This document shows positions 28,380 to 39,500 of a DNA stretch of 64,000 nt, in pieces. The stretch lies in NCBI RefSeq assembly GCF_001649575.2, contig NC_051452.1, forward strand, positions 6,412,348 through 6,476,347, in the 5' to 3' direction. Position 1 is the first letter of the stretch, and each line of letters opens with the position of its first letter. The notes beneath the pieces are model-generated. The model ran no database searches, was not told the origin of the DNA, and saw only the letters and a list, made by a program, of their open reading frames with translations. This DNA comes from Kryptolebias marmoratus. Taxonomy: Eukaryota > Chordata > Actinopteri > Cyprinodontiformes > Rivulidae. Position numbers and translations under genes: made by a program.

Positions 28380-29639
28380 TCAAATAACATGACTTTTAGG
28401 CAGACGTTGCTACTACTATTTGCATTTTAAGATATCTAAAATCTGTTGTTTTATATTTAACTGAACCTTTATTTTATTTATTTTTAGGTTTAGTCCAGAG
28501 TTTATACGGAAACAAACAGATGAGATTATTCTGAAAGATCGGGTTCAGTTTAGCTTTTAGGTAAACATGAAGGACAAAAAGTTACAAGAATAAACAGAGA
28601 TGAGGTGAAGAAATGTAAGCAGATGTTGACACAGCAGATTGTTTTTTTTAGGAGGGGTTGTTAAAGAGACACCCGATCCGTTCGCATGAGGATAATTCAG
28701 GCTAGCAGCTCGATCTTTTCTCATGGTCTGTCCCGGGAGCTCTGTAAGTGTTTGTAGAGGGGCGTCAGTGAGGTGGGGTTGCAGGGTGCACAGGAAGGAA
28801 AAGGAGTAGCTGGGAAATCTCATTGAGGTTCCTCAGCGAACGAGAGACACCCCAGGCAGGAACTGGGCGTCACTGCCAAGTCATCTCAGGGTCCCGTTTG
28901 GGCAAAACGTTCACGAGCAAAACTGAGCAGACCCGACCCGGACTTTCTCCGGAGTTTAATCTGTGTTTCTGCGCGTGCTTTGATGCACAAATTGATGCAA
29001 ATGAGGGAGATTTAATGTCTTCACATGTGTTTCCTGAGGAAACAAGACATGACTTCCTCCTCTCCAGGAGGACCAGAGGCACCAGCACCCCCCGCATGTC
29101 CACGTCTAATATTAACAAGAACGTCGTTGATTTGTGGGGTTCGATTAGCTTCAAACAGGAATTAAATTCACATATTTAACCCCCGCAGAATGAAGAAAAA
29201 AACGCTTTTATCAAGTTAAATTTAACAGTTTGGGTTGGTTTCTGAAAACATGCTGAATCAAGTGTTTCATATTTAAGATACTCGGTGCCCTTTGAAAGCA
29301 TATGTGTTGTTTTGAAATGCGGGTACGCACTCAACGTAAACAAAACCACATGGAAGCTTGAGTGACTGACCGCCGTTAGGCTGGCTGTAGGTAAACAAAC
29401 ACGTGGTAGTTGATTACAGATTACCGTATAATGTTGCCCGTGTTCGCTTGTTAGCGAAATTTTTCAGCTGGAAGAATTTAAATGATACTGGCAGGAACCA
29501 TTGGATGAAGTCAATTCAACATGGCTGCTACAGCCAACAGATCAAAAACACAATAGTGGGGATAACTCAGCTGATTCTCCTTCTGTAATTCTGGCTGCTG
29601 TTTGACTCTTCTTCACTTAGATTGGTTGGTTTCCTGCAC

Positions 29640-30190
29640 CGAGTCGGCTTTAAATCAAAGCTTCATCAGGGTTGTGGGCGGGGCTTCGGGGGGGCTGATT
29701 CATCCAATCAGAAACCAGTTCCGATGTTTGGGATCATTGTCTCGTTGGACCCAACTGTGTCCGAGTTCCAGCAGTCCAGCTGCTGATTTGAGGTGAAGAT
29801 GAAGAGTTTGGAGGTCGTCCTCAGCATGATGCTGCCACCACCATGCCTGACAACCTTTTGTCGTTGTAGCCAAACAGCTCAAAATCTGACTCGTCTGACC
29901 ATCAAACTTTTCTCCAGATGACATTTGGCTCGTCCATGTCCAAGTGTGGCTTTTGGAGGCGGAGCTTCTTTCTTGGACCTCTGTGGACAGGGACACAGGT
30001 GTCCCAGCAGGTTCCAGTTCATTGCAGGCTTGAGTCTTGGTGGTTCCTGGGTTGTTCTTCAACATCCTGCCTAATATTGAGTGCTGTCAGAGAAATCCTT
30101 AGCTGCAGTCAGTCACGATCGCTAACGAGACGTTAATTGGTCTCGACAGGTTCGAAGAACTTCTAGAACCTTCAGCACCAATTATTAAAA
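29640..30190 (-). mobile_element. Tc1-like transposase remnant
   Basis: On the minus strand an open frame (29700-30065) reads MLKNNPGTTKTQACNELEPA at its start and WVQRDNDPKHRNWF near its end. DNDPKH is the signature around the second catalytic Asp of fish Tc1 transposases. The N-terminal DNA-binding half is missing, so it is a dead 5'-truncated copy. Confidence 0.75.
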
Positions 30191-31189
30191 CATTTAGATG
30201 AGTGTTTATGTTTGAGTCTGGATGGATCATGTTTACTCTGTGTGGGTTAGAGAAAATCCCAAATAACTTTATAAAAAAAACATTAAAAAAACAAATAAAT
30301 GACATTTATCACCGGGATGAGTGGCTGAAAATGTCTGACCTTAATGTTAAAAGATTATTCGGTTTTCATCGCATTAAAGTGATTTGATAAGCTAATAAAT
30401 CTTGGATAAATACAAAGTCAAAAACAAGTAGGTGTTTAAAGATTTATCCTGACAGGAAGGAGCTAATTTACTGTTATTAAGATGATCAAATAAAGGGATT
30501 TATAAATACAACAAGTTACAGATTAATATCTGTGACCCACACCTTTTACGGTTTAACTTTCCAGAGCTGAGGAGAAAATAGAAACTCTGGCTAAAAATGA
30601 GCACCTGGACAGATGTGCAGCGAGCTGGAGCTGCAGGAAACCAGCGAGAGCGTCACGTCTTTCAGCGCCAGAGGAGGGCAAAGGACGGCGCAGAAACATG
30701 TGCTGCCTGAACTCTGACCCCTTTTCCTCCGGGAAGAACGCCTTCTCTTTCACTCCGTTTTTAAATTTAATTTGTTCCACTCCGGTTTGGAAACACGACC
30801 TGGGAAATGAAATTAAACTAATATTTATTCAAATTAAAGATGCAGATTTGCTGAATTTTTAACTTACGAACTGCTGTTTGGTTTGGATCAACCACAAACC
30901 TTCTTCACCTTAAGGTGAAAACTGTATTCTTTAAGCTTTGTCTCCCCCTCCTGGTCAAAACGAAACATTTATTAAATCCTCCTGTGAGTTTGCAGAGTTT
31001 TTGGTTCTGTTGGGGCCTAAAAGGTCTGATTTTTGCGACAAAATCTTTAAATTAAAACAATATTTTTAATATGAATACAAACGTTTTAAGTTGCACATTA
31101 AAAAATAAGAAAATAATCAAATGCAGTGAAACAGCACAGGTTTTATTGAAACTGAACGTAAACCTTATTAACCTTCAGCTAACTGAGCC

Positions 31190-31470
31190 TATTAAACACA
31201 AACATGGCTTCAACTCAGTCAGTTTGACAGATATCCAGCTGGACTTTGGCATGGTAGTAGCTGAGAGTCGTCTGTAACTCATAATCCGAGGACTGACAGA
31301 TCATGTCAGTGCTTTGGCAAAAACTCTTGGCTGCCACAGCCACACGATCTGTAAAAAAACACTCAAAAACAGCAATAACTCAGCTTTTATTACAGATATT
31401 ACGCTGAAATTTGGCGTGGTAGTTGCAGGGAATCCTCCCCAACACGTCGTCTGAGATCTAAGAGTTTGTG
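31190..31470 (+). repeat. Dispersed repeat family, two partial copies in tandem
   Basis: The core GGCTTCAACTCAGTCAGTTT, ATATCCAGCTGGACTTTGGC and ATGGTAGTAGCTGAGAGTCG appears at 31204-31270. A second core (AGCAATAACTCAGCTTTTAT, GATATTACGCTGAAATTTGG, CGTGGTAGTTGCAGGGAATC) lies at about 31370-31440. This suggests a nested or tandem insertion. Confidence 0.6.
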
Positions 31471-31583
31471 TGATTATCTTTGACTTGCAAGGCAGCGTGT
31501 GATGAGCTTTCCTTGGAGGAAATCTACTTTATTTAGCAGCGTAGGAAAGGTTTCCAGACAGTGGTGAGAGCAGCCATGTTGGT

Positions 31584-31860
31584 TTGGAGACAGAACAGGA
31601 AGTGTCAGAGCTGAAGATGTTGAGGTTCTCCTTGGGAGGGACGAGGATGGACAGGATTAGGAATGAGGTCATCAGAGGTCAGAGATGGTTTGGACATGTG
31701 CAGAGGAGGGACAGAAGGATGTTAGAGACAGAGGACATAAATGGATGCAGTCAGAGAGGACATGGAGGACAGAGGACACAGAAGACAGAGTTAGATGGAG
31801 GAGGACTCGCTGTGGAGACCCCTGAAAAGAGAACAGAAGAAGAAGAAGATCACAACATCC
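31584..31860 (+). mobile_element. Non-LTR retrotransposon (LINE) 3' end
   Basis: The plus-strand frame encodes VSELKMLRFSLGGTRMDRIR, NEVIRG, then WFGHVQRRDRRM. This is the conserved C-terminal tail found after the reverse transcriptase domain of fish LINE ORF2 proteins. It ends in a GAAGAAGAAG run typical of 3' tails. The upstream RT domain is absent, so this is a 5'-truncated insertion just beyond the col5a2 3' end. Confidence 0.7.
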
Positions 31861-31930
31861 TGGCAGGAACTGAAGTTCAAAAACAACAAAAATCTGGTTC
31901 CAAGACACCGAGTTGTTTCAAAGTGAGACA

Positions 31931-32441
31931 TTTATTCCACATCTATTGTCAACAGTGAACAAATATGTATCAATTTACAGTCATGTGTTGCATTTACAGT
32001 TTTAAAAAAAAGAACCATTAAGGTTCTCCATTGAAAGACTAAATGGCTTCCTGCACTGAAGGTAATAATAATTTAGGTTCAAGCTTGATTTTCATCATTT
32101 ATTCCATGAAAATGAAAAGTTACAGCCATTTCTATATCAACTCCTGCTCCATCCAGGCCTCTATCTGTACATACACTGGGAAAAATTCAAGGTTTGAACG
32201 CTTTTATTCACAACGTCCTCGCTTTTAAATTCCTATGAAACGCCACTCTTCCAGTTTGTGTCCCGTCCATCTAAACCTCTTCCTGTTTCCTGTTCGTGTG
32301 GAGAACTTGTAGGTACTGTAAAGATCTCTCTCAGCTTCAGCCGTCTGTGGCGGCAACGAAACATCAAACGTTCATCCATATTCCTTTTTTTACTCCTTTA
32401 AAAAAAAAAAAGGAAGGGCTACACGTGTCCATTGTGAGTTT
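31931..32441 (-). terminator. col5a2: col5a2 3' UTR with candidate poly(A) signals
   Basis: Downstream of the stop (32442-32444) on the minus strand, AATAAA hexamers occur at 32203-32208, 32098-32103 and 31931-31936. I cannot tell which is used. An A-rich/T-rich tract lies at 32398-32411. Confidence 0.5.
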
Positions 32442-33595
32442 TTACGAGAAGCAGACCGGGCCGATGTCCAGACCAAACTCCTGATCAGCCATCCCGACGC
32501 CCAGGGGGGCCAAGTCCACGACCGGGAGCCTGGTGGGCGTTTGAGTCCTGTACTCTATCACCGTCCTGCCCCACTCTCCGTTCGACTGCTGAGGAAAGGG
32601 CAGAAAGCCAGTTGAAGTGTCATAAAACGGCTTTTTAATGAGATTTGGGCGACAACTTACCGAGCAGCTGTCCTCGATGACGGAGTATCTCAGCCTGGGG
32701 TTGCCCTGAGCTCGGAGTTCTTGGCCGTTGGCGCCTCGGAGGACCAGAGCCTTCTTCAGGTTGCCGTTCTTGTCTTTGACGGCCACGCTGTTCTTGCAGT
32801 GGTAGGTGACGTTCTGGTGCGACTCCTTTGACAACATCTGCAGCAGCTTCAGCTGAACCGCCACCGCGTTCGGCTGCTCCTCCTTGTTGCCGTAGAGGAA
32901 CTAAAACGGAGAAGTTAAAGATCTAAAATCTCAAGTCTTCAAAGGTTTGAGAGCCGTCACGTGCAGATAGATCCTCCTTACTTTAGTTCCACCGTTCATA
33001 TCAGCTCCAAACCAAACGGGTTTGTTGGGACTGGGGCTGGATTTTGTCCACCAGGCTTTCCGGGGAATGTCGGCCGGATTGGCAGAGATGCAGGTTTCAC
33101 CAGTTTCCATGTTGCAGAGGACTCTGATGGCGTCTTTGGTGCTTCCTTGGTTGGGATCCAACCAGTACTCTCCTGTATCAAAGACACAAGTGATGCATCT
33201 AATCAGAGCGTGTGAAGGTTTTATAATTCTTAAAGAGAAGGAAGGAGACCCTGACCGCTCTTTTTCTGAGGGTAGCAGTGCCTGATGTCCTGGCAGGTTT
33301 TCGCAGGGTTCATCTTGCTGCCGTCTGGGTTGCGAAGGTCCTGGATGTGCCCGCTGAGGGTCTTCAGTGTGGCCCGGACGCCTGTGTCAGCATGCAGGAT
33401 GTTTTTATTGGGCAGAGCTTCATCTTTGTTGAACTCCGGAGGAGGATCCGCAGCAACATCGTACTCCGCCAGGTCCACGCCTTCGTGAACATCGCCGATT
33501 CCCTCATAATCCACTGAGAAGAGCTCCTCCACGGCTGCGGTGGGAGGTCCCGGGGAGCCTGGGGGGCCGGGGGGTCCAGGTTCTCCAGGTGGACC
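32442..33595 (-). other. col5a2: col5a2 C-propeptide (COLFI) exons
   Basis: Four exons: 33256-33595 (last six Gly-X-Y triplets, C-telopeptide, start of the C-propeptide), 32982-33172, 32661-32900, 32442-32588. Lengths of 340, 191, 240 and 147 are typical of fibrillar collagens. The domain drives chain selection and trimerisation and is removed by BMP1-type proteases; [13 protein letters not shown] is a plausible Ala-Asp cleavage neighbourhood. The conserved N-glycan site NVT is present in [10 protein letters not shown]. Cysteines: [27 protein letters not shown]. Confidence 0.92.
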
Positions 33596-36500
33596 CTGAT
33601 GAAGATGAAATAAATCTGCTTTATCTTCGGCTCTCACCACAAACGGATTATAAATCCTGGATTCGTTTTGTGTCACCTGAGCTCCGATATCTCCGCTGGT
33701 TCCTCTGCTTCCAGGAGCTCCTGCTGCTCCGGGGTGGCCGATATTTCCCTCTTTTCCAGGAGGACCCAGCACGCCTGGAGGTCCCTGTGTCGGTGGAACC
33801 AAGAAGGAGTTTTACCACACCGATACGTCACAATGATACAATCTGGTTACGTTGTTCTGTGTACCCTCTGTCCAGCTGGTCCAACGATTCCTCGATCTCC
33901 TGCGTCTCCTGTGGCGCCCTGAAACATGGGAATCTTTTAAGTGACGACCAAACCTCGGGTCGGATTATTAACAGATCTCTCATTGAGCTGCGTACAGAAA
34001 TGGGTTGCCATCAACCAAATACAGTTTCTGGAAGGACTAAAATATTTAGTTTGTTCATTTAAAGTCGTGCAGCTTTTTTCTGACAAACTGGACGCACCGA
34101 TGGTTGACCCTCCGGTTATTGTAAAGTTTTATTTTCATCTCACCCCCAAAGCTGCATCACTAAAATACATTTCTGATATAACCACACATGAATAGTCATT
34201 TAAATGTGGCTTTGAAGAGGGTGGTCTGAAAACCAGAAGTGCACAATTACTGCACCTCTGCTTATTGTTACATCGTTTTAATTAAGCAACAGAATTAAAA
34301 GATATAAACACTTAAAAATTATAGTCTTATGTTTTAAGCAGAAATCTTCACGAACAAGTTTCGGTTCCACAGACTGTAAATGAGCTTTTTCGTGATTTAA
34401 ACTTAAAAAATTTCCTTACGGTGATTCCTGGAAGACCCTGGAGTCCTGTAAAGCCCCGGTGACCTTTCTGACCCCTCTCTCCTTGCTCTCCAGCACCTCC
34501 TTTCTCTCCTTGTGGTCCTTGGGGGCCCTTGGAGAACCACGGTTCAACACATCAGATTAAATAAAAAAAAAAAAAAGCAGTGAAGTTTGGCAATTATGAG
34601 GTGGAAAACAGCCTCACCACTTTGCCCCGGACTCCAGGTTGTCCTAGGGGTCCTAGAGGTCCTCTGTCACCCTAAACCGGAATCAAACGAGACGACGTCA
34701 TCATAGGTGACGAGAAACAATCGGCAGATGTGAAGCCGGATTAAAAGCCGGTGTGGAACTCACGTTTTTGCCGCTTTGTCCAGGACCCCCGGTTAGTCCC
34801 ACTGGACCCTCGTTACCCGCAGACCCCGCAACGCCAGGCAGACCCTCCGGACCCGGGTCTCCCTTATCTCCCTGCAAACACAAACCAGAGATGCGTTGAC
34901 GTCGATAAACGCCCCCACTAACCAGAGGAGAATTAACACGAGCTACGACTGGATGCTTTTGGTGGTTTTAAGGAAGCTGACATTTTCTTCTGATGGATTT
35001 ATTTATTTATCATCAAACATTGAATCCTGTGGTCCCAGATTATCCAATGATGAGGAGAGACGAAGTAGGAGCCATTTTTGGTCAAACCTTAAATGATGGA
35101 TGACTCTCAGCTACTACCATGCCAAGTTTTACCTCAATATCCGTAAAACCGACCGAGTTGGGGACATTTTTGGATGTTTACGAAGATCATCCAGCTGTGG
35201 AGGACATCTTGGATTGGGTTGAGCAGCAGAGATGTTTGTCCAGTGATTTCTAAAAGGCTCATTTTAAAATAAAATCCATCCAGTGGTTCATGAGATGTTT
35301 CGCTAACAAAGTTAATGGAAACGTTTTACAAACAAACGTCACGCAGTCTGGTGTGAGCTGTGAGCGACTCTCAGCTGCTGCAGCACCAAATCTTAGCCGA
35401 ATGTCTGCAAAACTACAAGTGTTTTTGTGTTTTTTAAAGTTCGTTGTCCTTTGGTTTGAATATTTAAGTGTTCTGGTCAACAGGTGGAGTTTCAAAAATA
35501 TTCAGAGTCACGTAGACGGGCTCTTATTCCCACATTTACCACAAAACCTGTTTCATCAGTGGCGTATCTTCAGCTTTTTACAACTTTGTGCCAGTTTGTG
35601 GTTAAAACTAATGTCTGTATGTTTGATGTTTTGTTAGGATACCTTTAAATGTCAGAAAATACCACATAAATTAATGAAGTTTGGGTATTTCGGTGATTTA
35701 ATTATGGGACGGTGTTGGAGATAAATAACATCTTAGGTGTAGAGTTACAGATTTTATTGCTTTTTGTGCGACTGTTTCTTCTCTTGTTGTGATTGTTTTC
35801 ATTCTTCACGCCTACGTCTAAATCTAAAAGGTTTGTTAAATGTCTCTTTGGACGTCCTGCTGTCTCGGAGGGGTTGCTGTGCAGAACAAATTCTCACCCT
35901 TTCTCCAACGAGGCCATCTTTACCGGGGGCGCCCTCGGCTCCAGCGACACCCTGGAATAAAAAGGACACGAAACACCGACTGAAGCAGCTACAGAAACAC
36001 AAAAGTCCGACTCACCTGCGTCGTGTTTTCGTTACAGATCATTTTTATAAAGAAACTCAACAGAAGCTCATCTTATCTGCAGCTTTTCATTCATGGTAAA
36101 ATGATTCAAGTTTGGCCAAAAGAAGCAGGAAATGTTTCTGTCGAGCCCTAAAGGACCAACCTCTGTGCCGGCGTCTCCTCTCGGCCCAGTGGGTCCCGGT
36201 AAACCAATCATACCAGCCGGACCTTTGGATCCTTGAGCTCCAGGAGTTCCCGGTTTCCCTGGTGGACCCTGGGGAGCAAATAAACGCAAAACGTCCACAT
36301 CTTAGTCAAGTAAAAGAGCACCAACACTATCAGATGATAGAGAAACTTACAGCTGGACCAGGCAGTCCCAGCAAACCCCGTTCTCCTCTGACTCCGGGCT
36401 GACCCACAACGCCTCGCTGTCCTGTGGTGCCGGCCGGTCCGGGAGGCCCGTCAGGACCCTGACAGGGAACACACAGGAGCGCGTTAACAACTGAAACCTG

Positions 36501-39500
36501 CGGACAAACAAAGCGCTCCTCTTCGTCTTACCGGAGGCCCGTCCTCTCCTGATTCCCCCTTCTCTCCGGAGGCGCCTTGTGGTCCCGGTGGTCCGTTTTC
36601 CCCTTGACGACCCGGAGCTCCGTTCTCTCCTCGGACTCCAGGAGGACCCTTCTTCCCCGGCGTGCCTAAAGGCCCGTCTGCCCCAACAGAACCCTGAAGA
36701 CAAACACACCAAACAGCTTCACATTGGCACAAATATCTAATATTAGTGTTTTCAAGCTAAACCTTTAATTTCTGTTTGTTCTTCATAAAAACTCGACTAA
36801 AACTCTAAAATGGCCAATTCAATAGTGAGTTTTGACTGAGTTGTATCGTTTCTGATGTAATTAATGACTTTTAGGTTTAAAAAGTGAACAGAAGCAACGG
36901 TCAGACAGTTTTATCTCCACATCAAAACGTCAAGAATTTAGTTTTCTCTAAAAGAGTTCAAGTCTTTAACTTCGTAAAAATAAACTTTTTGAACCAGAGG
37001 TCAACTCAATATTCATTTTGACAGTTTCTGCAGTTTTTAGCCAAATTTAAGATGTTTTAAAGATGACAATCGTTCAACTTAAAGACCTACATAAAAAAGG
37101 AAAAATAATCAATTATCAGTTCTTTTTCAAAGTATCAAATTTTATTGGTTTTCATTCAAGATGAACTAAATGTAGACTGAGATCTTCAACTTTTTATGAC
37201 TTTTTGGTCCCTGCAGAAACCTTTTTAATCCTAAAAATCCAGACCTTATGTGTGGGAACACAGTTTCGCTGGGGAAAACAACACACAGTTCATTCAGTTT
37301 CACTGATTAAAAACAAAATATAGCCAATAAAAATAAAACTACGTTTCTGTGGCAGTTCCTCAAGCATCTTTAAAACTTTAAAACGTCCGACGTTCAGCAG
37401 CTCGGCTGGTAAAACTCACCGTGGGACCAGCAGGACCAACTTTTCCAGGCAGCCCAGGAAAACCAGGCGATCCCTGCAGAAAGGAATCGTTTTCCATCAG
37501 AGAAGAAGAAGTTTATTCCCGGACTGGAGGGTTGAAATGTGACGTTTGACTCACAGCTGGACCCTGGGTTCCTCTGCCGCCTTTCAGCCCCGTCACGCCG
37601 ACAGGACCCTACGGACACACCAGCAGATTCGCTTCATCAGAAATATTGACCCAGTTATCCAAACCTGGAATCATCAGAACCTTTAACATGTGACACATCG
37701 GCTAAATTTGAGCTTTTTCTTTAGAAAAATGTTTCTACGCTTTTTTTCAAGCAAAAAAATAGAGAACTTCTTCTGGATTTCGTCATTCTCCACTTCGGTA
37801 CCTGCTCTCCTGGTTTCCCAGCCATTCCTTGTGGTCCAGGAGATCCTCCTTCTCCTTTCTGGCCCGGCTCTCCTGTTTCACCTTTGACCCCGGGCTCGCC
37901 GTCAGAGCCCTAAGGCAAAATCAAACAGGAAACTAGGATCTCCTCTAAAAACCTAAATTTCAGTTTCTCTTCTTCTTGTTTGGGTTTTGGCGCTCACTTA
38001 CAGGAGGTCCAGAAAATCCAGCAGCCCCTATCGGTCCAGGATCCCCTGTAGAACCCTGTTAATGTTGCCACACAGACACACGCTCATTAAGATGGGAGTA
38101 ATTAATGAAAAAGTTAATTTATTGTAGAAAAAGGTTGAGCTCACAGGAGTTCCTCTTGAGCCTCGGCGTCCGGTTGGTCCTGGTGGTCCAGTTTCACCCT
38201 GAAAGGACAAAGTCCTTAAAGCATTTCATGTGTCCAGTAATTAGATGTTTAGAAACAGTCTTTGTCCTTTTTTAAATCTCTACTGATTGTAATATTTGTT
38301 ATTCGCCCGTCCTAAGATGGAGCATATTATGGTATGGCACCGTCCGTCCATCTGTCTGTGGACACTTTCTTGCCTGAGCTCTACATCGATAATTGTTTAA
38401 CAAAGAAGTGTCAAACTGCACAGGTGGACACCTTATGGGTCAAGGATGATCCCGATTGATTTCAAGGTCATGGGGTCAAAGGTCAAGGTCACTGATGGCA
38501 CCTTTAGGAAAACCTTGTCCGTCACATCAGAGGAACAGAAATGTCAAACCCTTTGTTCCCTAGCTAACCCCCACTGACGTGTGTATTTTGAAATCAGACT
38601 CACCTTTTCTCCGTTTGGTCCCCCGGGACCAGCAGGTCCAACAGGACCAGCAAGCCCCTTTAGGAAGAAAATAATCAATGTGAGATTAAATTGTAAAGTA
38701 GTTCAAAGTTTAAAACGAACGTTTGCGTCATTCTGGGTGCAGCGATGTTTGTTTGCAGGTGTCTCACCCTCGCGCCATCAGCTCCTGCTTTCCCTTCAGG
38801 TCCTTTGTCTCCAACAGAACCCTGTTGGAACAAATCAGGATTTAAACATCTCAGAAACTCACAAACTGATCCTGTAAACTTCAGATTTACTGTCGGGTTT
38901 ATTTCTTTGCCGACGATGTGATTCTGTTTATGTAGATTCTCCGTCATCAGAGACATGGTAATCCTTAAAGGGTTTTTTTGTTCCCTCCTTTGTTTCTTGA
39001 AGATGATTTGCTTCTGTTTATGGAAGCTGAACTTGCATGCAAATCACTCCCTCCTGAGGGTCATTAGGGTCTTTGTCAGCCCAGTCCACATGAGAGATTA
39101 AAACTGGTATAAACTCGTCTGAAGATAGAAGGTTTTGGACCAGCAGGGACCCTCAGAAGGGAGGGTGATTTGCACGTTAGTTCAGATTGAGCAGTTGGTT
39201 GCAGTTTTAAACAGAAGAAGACCAGAAGCGTTAAACAAACCAATCATCTCTTTTGGTTCTTTAACTTACAGCATCTCCCTTTGGGCCCGAGGGTCCTGGA
39301 ATGCCTCTCTCTCCAGGCATCCCCTGAAGTCCCGGACCACCTTGCTCTCCTGCAGCACCCGTAGGACCTGGGTTACCCTGAGGTGGGTCATAAAGACCAG
39401 GAGTTATCACTAGAAATAAATGTCCAATGAAACAGGGTTTTTTTTTTATCCCAGTGATACCTTCGGCCCGTCTTGTCCCGGCGCTCCTGGACTTCCTTTA

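Larger units (their letters stand above)
25195..31580. other. Gene-poor stretch; repeats and possible exons of an unknown transcript
   Basis: A block at 26441-26580 looks exon-like: acceptor TTTAACTTAG, donor GCAGAG|GTAAGC. Its third frame is protein-like after a stop (TEDPATIRWSVGTLKTAG, then KTLDPPQKLREYAAE), but no clean frame joins it to 25175-25194. The rest contains a hAT-like end near 27240-27320, a (TG)20 run, dispersed repeats at about 27885-27990 and 29438-29580, a CTCF-like site at 28365, and a Tc1 relic at 29640-30190. Confidence 0.45.

Noticed and set aside
31584..31958. 124-codon plus-strand gene candidate
   Set aside because: Identified as the C-terminal tail of a LINE reverse-transcriptase protein with a simple-repeat 3' end.
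33589..34062. 157-codon plus-strand open frame
   Set aside because: It is the antisense shadow of col5a2 helix and C-propeptide exons and their introns; frames opposite Gly-X-Y codons are commonly open.
34888..35896. Looked for an extra helix exon in this long intron
   Set aside because: No Gly-X-Y frame with splice sites found. The flanking exons already complete a 338-triplet helix.
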